Below are positions 6,592 to 10,342 of a DNA stretch of 10,342 nt, one piece after another (the first letter of the stretch is position 1; the number at the start of each line of letters is the position of its first letter). Source of the stretch: CAZASK01 sp964487845 (lineage in GTDB: Bacteria; Chlamydiota; Chlamydiia; Chlamydiales; FEN-1388); NCBI GenBank assembly GCA_964487845.1, contig CAZASK010000039.1, forward strand, positions 1 to 10,342, read 5' to 3'. The position numbers and the translations under genes were made by a program. The notes under the pieces were generated by a model, which made no database searches, was not told the origin of the DNA, and was given only the letters and a program-made list of their open reading frames with translations.

Positions 6592-7192
6592 TTCAGCCAC
6601 ATAAAAATGCAAGCAATTATGATGCCCGCTTTAAACATCAATGCTGTCTTATCGTATCTTGTAGCAATACGCCGATATTCTTTGAGGCAGCCAAAAAAAC
6701 GCTCTATAGCATTACGTTCTTTATATGTGTGTTCATCGTATGCTATCGGCTGCAATCTATTCGTTCTTCCAGGGATTACAGAGCGTATATTCTTTTCATA
6801 AAGCATCTACTTTCGCATGTATTTTAGAAGAGAATCCTCCACAACTACGCCCTAATCCCTGTTTATCTTGACCACCTAATGCTCCGGCAGCATGACGATG
6901 AGCTCGAATAACTGTTCCATCAATCATGTGCTATTCGTGATCCCCATCTTTTTTTAAAAAACTCCAGAATCTTGTCCAAGTGTCCTTTTTTCGCCCAACG
7001 ACTGTACCTATTATACACTGTTTTCCAAGATCCATATTCTGGCGGCAAATCTCGCCAGGGAGCTCCTGTTCTCACTATCCAACAGATCGATTCTAAAAAT
7101 AGACGATCGTTTTTTCCGTGTCTACCTTTAGGCTCGGGTAACAAAGGAATAAGCTTCTTCCAAATTTCGTCAGTAATTACTTTTCTAGTCAT
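6585..7192 (-). pseudogene. IS5-family transposase, broken by frameshift, nonsense codon and internal deletion
   Basis: The first part (7192 down to about 6950) encodes a typical IS5-family N-terminus: TDEIWKKLIPLLPEPKGR, then WIVRTGAPWRDLPPEYG. At a run of seven A on the minus strand (plus-strand T 6949-6955) the frame shifts. In the other frame the expected KKDGDHE continues, then a TAG (6931-6933) stands where relatives usually have Trp, then HMIDGTVIRAHRHAAGALGG with the first catalytic Asp. After KVDAL, near 6796-6800, the sequence jumps into SVIPGRTNR in a different frame, so the region with the second catalytic Asp is missing. The C-terminal Y-x2-R-x3-E-x6-K signature (YKERNAIERFFGCLK) with the catalytic Glu is intact, ending at TAG 6585-6587. 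The A-run shift could be programmed, as in some relatives, but the nonsense codon and deletion make the gene dead. Confidence 0.87.
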
Positions 7193-7230
7193 AAACTTTT
7201 CTTTTTTACGACTGTTTTAGCAGAAATTAC

Positions 7231-7247
7231 ACTTTAGGGACAGAGCC
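7231..7247 (-). repeat. Right terminal inverted repeat of the inner IS5-family element
   Basis: This is the reverse complement of the left end with one mismatch, followed by TA at 7248-7249. Confidence 0.9.
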
Positions 7248-7250
7248 TAA

Positions 7251-7682
7251 TACTTACAAAGAGAAAATGCAAGAGCAATTAAAGGAGAAATGGTCTATGG
7301 AGCCATTTCAGGGACAAGGTTCTGCAGAGAGAGTTTCATAGCAGCTCTGAGTCAATCAAGAATTTTAGTGCCATTTTGCTATACAGGAACATGCGACACA
7401 AGTTTATTCAACATCTGGCTAAAACAGGTATTGGTGCCAGAGTTGAAACAGGGGCAGGTTGTTATTTTGGATAATGCGAGTTTTCATAAATCTAAAACGA
7501 GTATAGAGATCATCGAGAAAGCGGGGTGTGAGATTTTGTTTTTACCACCATATTCACCTGATTTGAATCCTATAGAAAAATTTTGGGCCAATTTTAAGAG
7601 GGGTGTGTGAGAAATCTTGAATACATGTTCGAGTCTTGCTGAGGCAATTGATAAATCTTTCTTGAGCTTCTGCAAAACATGA
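7251..7682 (+). pseudogene. IS630-family transposase, C-terminal catalytic fragment
   Basis: The open frame runs from 7251 (YLQRENARAIKGE) through an ATG at 7290 that probably is not a real start. It encodes the DDE_3-type catalytic half: VYGAISGTRF, then VVILDNASFHKS with the second catalytic Asp, then FLPPYSPDLNPIEKFW with the catalytic Glu. The first catalytic Asp is missing because the middle of the gene is lost. A TGA at 7608-7610 interrupts the frame after KRGV. Readthrough gives EILNTCSSLAEAIDKSFLSF and a natural stop at 7680-7682 within the right inverted repeat, so TGA replaces what was probably an Arg codon (CGA to TGA). At least three lesions make this inactive. Confidence 0.87.
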
Positions 7683-7703
7683 AAAATTAAACGGAATTTA
7701 CTA
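7677..7703 (-). repeat. Right terminal inverted repeat of the IS630-family element
   Basis: The reverse complement matches 6387-6413 at 25 of 27 bases. It is followed by TA (7704-7705), matching the TA before the left end. Confidence 0.9.
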
Positions 7704-7707
7704 TATA

Positions 7708-7731
7708 ATCGCACCTTTGGTAAGGTGCGAT
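7708..7731. terminator. Perfect 10-bp hairpin between the IS630 element and the repeat-protein gene
   Basis: ATCGCACCTT (7708-7717) pairs perfectly with AAGGTGCGAT (7722-7731) around the loop TGGT. It lies 54 nt past the stop of the minus-strand 649-aa gene and immediately beside the IS630 right end. If the IS630 insertion is removed, the hairpin would fall about 11 nt after the sctT stop. It may therefore be the original shared terminator of two convergent genes. No T-tract follows on either strand, so termination is plausible but unproven. Confidence 0.55.
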
Positions 7732-7784
7732 CATAGTATGTCTTATAGCGAAGGCATGCCATCTGAAGGATTTTACACAGCATT

Positions 7785-9734
7785 CTACTTCTTATAATGT
7801 GGATGTAATGCCTTGAGAATATCCGTATAATTCTCTCGCTCCTTGTGAACACATAAATAAGCGATCACTATCTCCTTATCCTCAGGACTCTCTATCTTCT
7901 GAAACGTTTTGCAAACATCGTTGATAAGAGAGTCTTTTTTTCCTCTCTCATTATTTTTCGCAAATGTACACGTATTCCCAAGTATTTGAATTTGCCTATG
8001 GATGGCAAGGACAGGGTCTTTACTTATATTTAAAAATTGATCCTTTAACCCCTTCTGATTTAATTTTGAAGCTAAGACCTCAAAATCGGCTGAGGTATAC
8101 GCTCCCTCTTTTCTCGCACTACGCGCCCAGGGATTACTCGTATTTACTGAAGACACACCAGCCTTATTTCCCCCTTCCTTAAGATAAAAATCCCTCTTAC
8201 TTACCTGATCATAAATGCGCTCAGAAATTTCAAACTTTAAATCACCAACCTCTTCTTCTACCTCGATACGAGCAAGTCGATTTTCCTGATTTTGAGGACG
8301 CTCTATCTCTTGAGATCCACTTATTGATAACATCTCTTGCTTGCTTTCGATAAGCTTTTCTGTCCGCTCATCATCTGATATAGCTAGATAGCCTTCTAAT
8401 TGCTTCATTTCTTTATTGTTATTTTGTATAGCAAGCAGGGCTCTCCAAAAATCTATAGCTCTAATCTCATTCGTCCCAGAATTTTTTATATTCAATTTCT
8501 GTTTTAATTGAACGATTTGATTTTCTTGAACTTTCGCTTTTTGTAAAATTGTAACAAACGTATTAGCACTCATCTGCACCATATCGCGATGTTTTACTAT
8601 ATCATGTCCGAGAAGGGTTATATGTTTCGGCATAGGCTTCATCTGCTTTGGCTGCACGAGAACCAAAAGGTTTTCGTACTTTTCTGGGGAAGGAAGCGCC
8701 TTAAGATCTTTTCCTTTCCACTCAAGCCCTTTATATTCTTGAATAGAGGGAAGGCTCCCATCTCGTTTCACGAGTTGCTTAAATCCTTCATGTAAGACAA
8801 GTCGCTGATACTCTTCAGGACTTGGGAGTGCTTCTCTTGTAATCTCTTTTGACCTTTGCCCTCTCACAGGCACAAGAGACCACTGATTGTCTGACGTTGG
8901 AAGCTTATCAAGCAATTGTTTATATTCCTGCACATCAGGCATCTTTTGATCGCTTTGCATGTTCTGTGAATAGCGTACAATCTCTTGTGACGGCTTATGC
9001 TGCTCTACTACGCCCAGTATCTGCTTATATTGTTCTGGAGTTGGTAGAGTTTCATCTTTTTTTTGCTGAACCAGTTGCTGATATTTCTCAAGAGGAGGAA
9101 GATCTCCTTGATGCTCAATCATGAGTTTTTTAAACTCGTTATTCTCTAGAAGTTTTTCATACTCTTCAGGCTTCGGGAGCTGTTTTTTTGGAATCGGGTG
9201 ATGGGACTTAGAAGGCACGTGGACAAGAGCATTCGATAATTGAGGTGAGGGCTCGTCATATTGTTCTGGCATCGCCTCATCATCTATCCATTCTTCATAT
9301 TCTTCTACTGTTGGTGCTTTGGACTGCTCAGAGATTTTTGCTGGCCCTTTATTGTAAGGAACCATTCTTTGCTCTGGGGATCCCATGCTAGACTTTTTCA
9401 TAATATTATACGGTTTACCTATTCGGGCTTTTTCTCCAATATTTCTCAGCATATTGATTATTTGATCCGAAGACAGATTTTTACTGTCGATGTGATGATC
9501 ATACTTGTCCAAGAACTGCCTAGCACTCCTCATCCCGACTAAATAGGTTTTTCCTCCTAATTCTAGCGTATGACAAAAACAAGCAGCAAACAATTTTCCA
9601 AGAAAGCTCCAGCTTGAAATATCACGGACCTTTACGCCCGCATTACCGCCATATACTTTCCCGCGACTATCTGTGCCTACATCACTTTTAATACCAAAAT
9701 CTGTAAAAATCCGTTCACTACCTATTGTTGACAT
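7785..9734 (-). CDS. 649-aa tyrosine-motif repeat protein; candidate secreted effector of unknown function
   Basis: I do not recognise this protein as a known family. The start at 9734 has a near-ideal Shine-Dalgarno (AAGGAGG, plus-strand 9740-9746, 5 nt from the ATG). There is no signal peptide or transmembrane helix. Residues about 25-100 are a small domain shared with the 108-aa product of the neighbouring divergent gene (GGKTYLV at 60-66, KNLS at 85-88). Residues 140-357 hold eight imperfect copies of LPxPEEYxxLL, with central tyrosines at 146, 192, 218, 236, 271, 309, 334 and 353. Linkers are polar and Lys/Gln-rich. Residues about 380-520 look helical and partly coiled-coil. Residues about 535-649 form a further, probably globular, helical domain ending HPHYKK. 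Repeated tyrosine motifs, absence of export signals of other pathways and proximity to T3S genes make a T3S effector a reasonable hypothesis. Nothing in the sequence proves secretion. A structural or scaffold role is the alternative. Confidence 0.88.
   Translation of the reverse strand: MSTIGSERIFTDFGIKSDVGTDSRGKVYGGNAGVKVRDISSWSFLGKLFAACFCHTLELGGKTYLVGMRSARQFLDKYDHHIDSKNLSSDQIINMLRNIGEKARIGKPYNIMKKSSMGSPEQRMVPYNKGPAKISEQSKAPTVEEYEEWIDDEAMPEQYDEPSPQLSNALVHVPSKSHHPIPKKQLPKPEEYEKLLENNEFKKLMIEHQGDLPPLEKYQQLVQQKKDETLPTPEQYKQILGVVEQHKPSQEIVRYSQNMQSDQKMPDVQEYKQLLDKLPTSDNQWSLVPVRGQRSKEITREALPSPEEYQRLVLHEGFKQLVKRDGSLPSIQEYKGLEWKGKDLKALPSPEKYENLLVLVQPKQMKPMPKHITLLGHDIVKHRDMVQMSANTFVTILQKAKVQENQIVQLKQKLNIKNSGTNEIRAIDFWRALLAIQNNNKEMKQLEGYLAISDDERTEKLIESKQEMLSISGSQEIERPQNQENRLARIEVEEEVGDLKFEISERIYDQVSKRDFYLKEGGNKAGVSSVNTSNPWARSARKEGAYTSADFEVLASKLNQKGLKDQFLNISKDPVLAIHRQIQILGNTCTFAKNNERGKKDSLINDVCKTFQKIESPEDKEIVIAYLCVHKERENYTDILKALHPHYKK
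8664..9317 (-). repeat. Eight degenerate copies of an 11-residue tyrosine motif (consensus LPxPEEYxxLL)
   Basis: The protein-level repeats, in N-to-C order, lie at 9317-9285, 9179-9147, 9101-9069, 9047-9015, 8942-8910, 8828-8796, 8753-8721 and 8696-8664. Every copy has Pro near position 2 and an invariant Tyr at position 7. Position 6 is Glu in five copies (residues 145, 191, 270, 308, 333), Lys in two and Gln in one. Seven of eight have Leu or Ile three residues after the Tyr; the first copy has Trp. Spacing is irregular (18-46 residues), so these are dispersed motifs rather than a strict tandem repeat. DNA identity between copies is low, which suggests old duplications kept at the protein level. 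Confidence 0.85.
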
Positions 9735-9979
9735 ACTAACCTCCTTCTAGATACAGAATACATATACCACTCTGCTCTAGTAATAACTCCGCTCATTCAT
9801 TATAAACAACTATTTTTTTAAACCATCCATCCTATCATGTTTCTATAGAGAGGATTCCATGATAAAGCCGACCGATTCGAGATCATAAGATAAAAATGTA
9901 TTTGCTTATTAATAAAAAAACAATTACGCATCTATTATGTGACATTCAAATATGTTATTTACACTAAGGAGAGAACACC
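9735..9979. other. Divergent spacer between the 649-aa and 108-aa genes
   Basis: A 245-nt AT-rich spacer separates two divergently transcribed genes whose products share an N-terminal domain. It contains both ribosome-binding sites and no gene that I can see. It could allow shared control of the pair. No clear operator is visible. Confidence 0.5.
9781..9809 (-). promoter_or_regulatory. Candidate promoter of the 649-aa repeat-protein gene
   Basis: On the minus strand TTGTTT (plus 9804-9809) and TTATTA (plus 9781-9786) are 17 nt apart, upstream of the ribosome-binding site at 9740-9746. A second pair closer to the gene (TTACTA/TATTCT) is also possible. The region is AT-rich, so chance matches are likely. 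Confidence 0.28.
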
Positions 9980-10306
9980 ATGCAAAGCACAGGAAAAGCC
10001 CCAGAAGATGTAGTGCGTTTATGGCAACAGGTAGACCATGGAATCGGCAAAGGAGGCTCTGGTGTATGGGCGAAAAACATTGACCAGCTCAAAGGCCTCA
10101 AGTGGCTGATAGCTAAGCTATTTTGCCACGAGGTGCAGCTAAATGGGAAAACCTATGTGGTCAGCAACCACAGCTTCAACGCATTTATGCGGAGAAATAG
10201 CGGTCTAAAAAATGAGTTGGGGCTGAAAAATCTTTCTTTTGCAGAAATGAAAGCGAAATTAGATGTTCAAGAAAGCTCTGTTAAAAGCAGCAATTCCCGC
10301 CAGTGA
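9980..10306 (+). CDS. 108-aa protein made of the same small domain as the N-terminus of the 649-aa repeat protein
   Basis: The start is well supported by AAGGAG (9966-9971), 8 nt before the ATG. I do not recognise a named family. Residues 29-61 align without gaps to residues 34-66 of the divergent 649-aa protein. The shared residues include a Phe-Cys-His triplet (48-50 here, 53-55 there) and GKTY (56-59 here, 61-64 there). Ser and Phe follow at matching positions, then KNLS (83-86 here) after a 3-residue length difference. A Gly-rich segment precedes the domain in both. The tail after residue 97 is Ser-rich and short. The protein has the domain but none of the tyrosine repeats. It could be a stand-alone version, a partner, or the stump of a longer relative; I see no clear frameshift to prove the last. 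Function is unknown. Confidence 0.8.
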   Translation: MQSTGKAPEDVVRLWQQVDHGIGKGGSGVWAKNIDQLKGLKWLIAKLFCHEVQLNGKTYVVSNHSFNAFMRRNSGLKNELGLKNLSFAEMKAKLDVQESSVKSSNSRQ

Positions 10307-10342
10307 TTTTTTGCTAGGAGTAAGTAATTTTTTTTCGTAAAC

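Larger units (their letters stand above)
6575..7247 (-). mobile_element. Internally deleted IS5-family (IS427-like) insertion sequence nested in the IS630 element
   Basis: The element is bounded by 17-bp inverted repeats, GGCCCTGTCCCTAAAGT (6575-6591) and its near-perfect complement (7231-7247, one mismatch), with TA on each side. Its transposase gene is on the minus strand, opposite to the outer element. At 673 bp it is shorter than a typical IS427-group element (roughly 0.85 kb), consistent with the internal deletion visible in its transposase. Intact ends mean it could still be moved by a full-length relative elsewhere in the genome (inference). Confidence 0.87.
6387..7703 (+). mobile_element. 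Decayed IS630-family insertion sequence, interrupted by an IS5-family element
   Basis: The outer element is bounded by 27-bp inverted repeats (6387-6413 and 7677-7703, identical at 25 of 27 positions). It is flanked by TA on both sides (6385-6386 and 7704-7705), the usual IS630/Tc1 target duplication. Its transposase runs on the plus strand but only the two ends of the gene survive, 5' at 6431-6574 and 3' at 7251-7682. With the inner element removed, the outer one would be only about 640 bp, several hundred bases short of a typical IS630 element. The central part of the gene, with the first catalytic Asp, has been lost. It lies between sctT and the large minus-strand gene. Confidence 0.88.

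Noticed and set aside
6607..6801. Plus-strand open frame inside the inner IS element
   Set aside because: It is antisense to the conserved C-terminus of the IS5-family transposase.
7484..7852. 122-codon minus-strand open frame crossing the IS630 right end
   Set aside because: It spans the transposase antisense, the inverted repeat, the hairpin and the end of the 649-aa gene in a different frame; it is a chance open frame.
8849..9124. Plus-strand open frames opposite the repeat-protein gene (including 7964-8182, 8589-8795, 9261-9542)
   Set aside because: All are antisense to the long 649-codon frame, which has a strong ribosome-binding site and coherent protein repeats.
8664..9317. CRISPR-like or DNA tandem repeat array
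   Set aside because: The periodicity is at the protein level with diverged DNA and irregular spacing; there are no identical direct repeats with unique spacers.
10256..10342. Frameshift extension of the 108-aa protein into a downstream frame
   Set aside because: The alternative frame gives only about 20 residues before its own stop, with no similarity to the 649-aa protein, so a frameshift is not supported.

Overview
The window looks like chromosomal DNA from a member of the Chlamydiales, most likely an 'environmental' lineage (Simkania/Parachlamydia/Waddlia-like) rather than Chlamydia proper. The reason is the type III secretion (T3S) gene order sctJ - SctK-like gene - sctL - sctR - sctS - (extra gene) - sctT, all on the + strand. 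This matches the chlamydial CT559-CT564 block. Here it also carries an extra gene and insertion sequences, which reduced Chlamydia genomes generally lack. The genus call is inference from gene order and protein character; no database search was possible.

Layout: (1) 1-375, minus strand: the 5' part of an unknown gene running off the left edge. (2) 376-650: a non-coding divergent region with possible control sites for the T3S operon. (3) 651-4337: sctJ, a SctK-like gene, sctL, sctR and sctS, tightly packed with ATGA overlaps or 14-15-nt gaps, so probably one operon. Together they encode the inner-membrane ring lipoprotein, a cytosolic accessory protein, the ATPase stator, and two export-gate subunits. 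(4) 4338-5424: a gap with a plausible promoter, then a membrane-anchored 326-aa protein with a possible divergent kinase-like fold. It sits between sctS and sctT, which are normally adjacent, and a strong hairpin overlaps its stop codon. (5) 5498-6376: sctT, the third export-gate subunit.

(6) 6387-7703: a nested pair of decayed insertion sequences. An IS630-family element (27-bp inverted ends, TA target duplication) has lost its transposase middle. It is split by a 673-bp IS5-family (IS427-like) element on the other strand (17-bp inverted ends, TA flanks). That inner element has an internal deletion, a frameshift and a nonsense codon. Neither can encode a working transposase. The outer element landed beside a perfect 10-bp hairpin that probably lay just downstream of sctT.

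(7) 7785-9734, minus strand: a 649-aa protein with a small N-terminal domain, eight degenerate copies of a tyrosine-centred 11-residue motif (consensus LPxPEEYxxLL), and a helical C-terminal part. (8) 9980-10306, plus strand: a 108-aa protein consisting almost entirely of the same N-terminal domain as the 649-aa protein. The two genes diverge from a shared 245-bp spacer.

The T3S genes build part of an export apparatus. The repeat protein and its small relative are candidate secreted substrates or their partners, but that link rests on proximity and architecture only. The most novel items are the tyrosine-motif repeat protein, the shared small domain in the divergent pair, and the kinase-like gene inserted between sctS and sctT.
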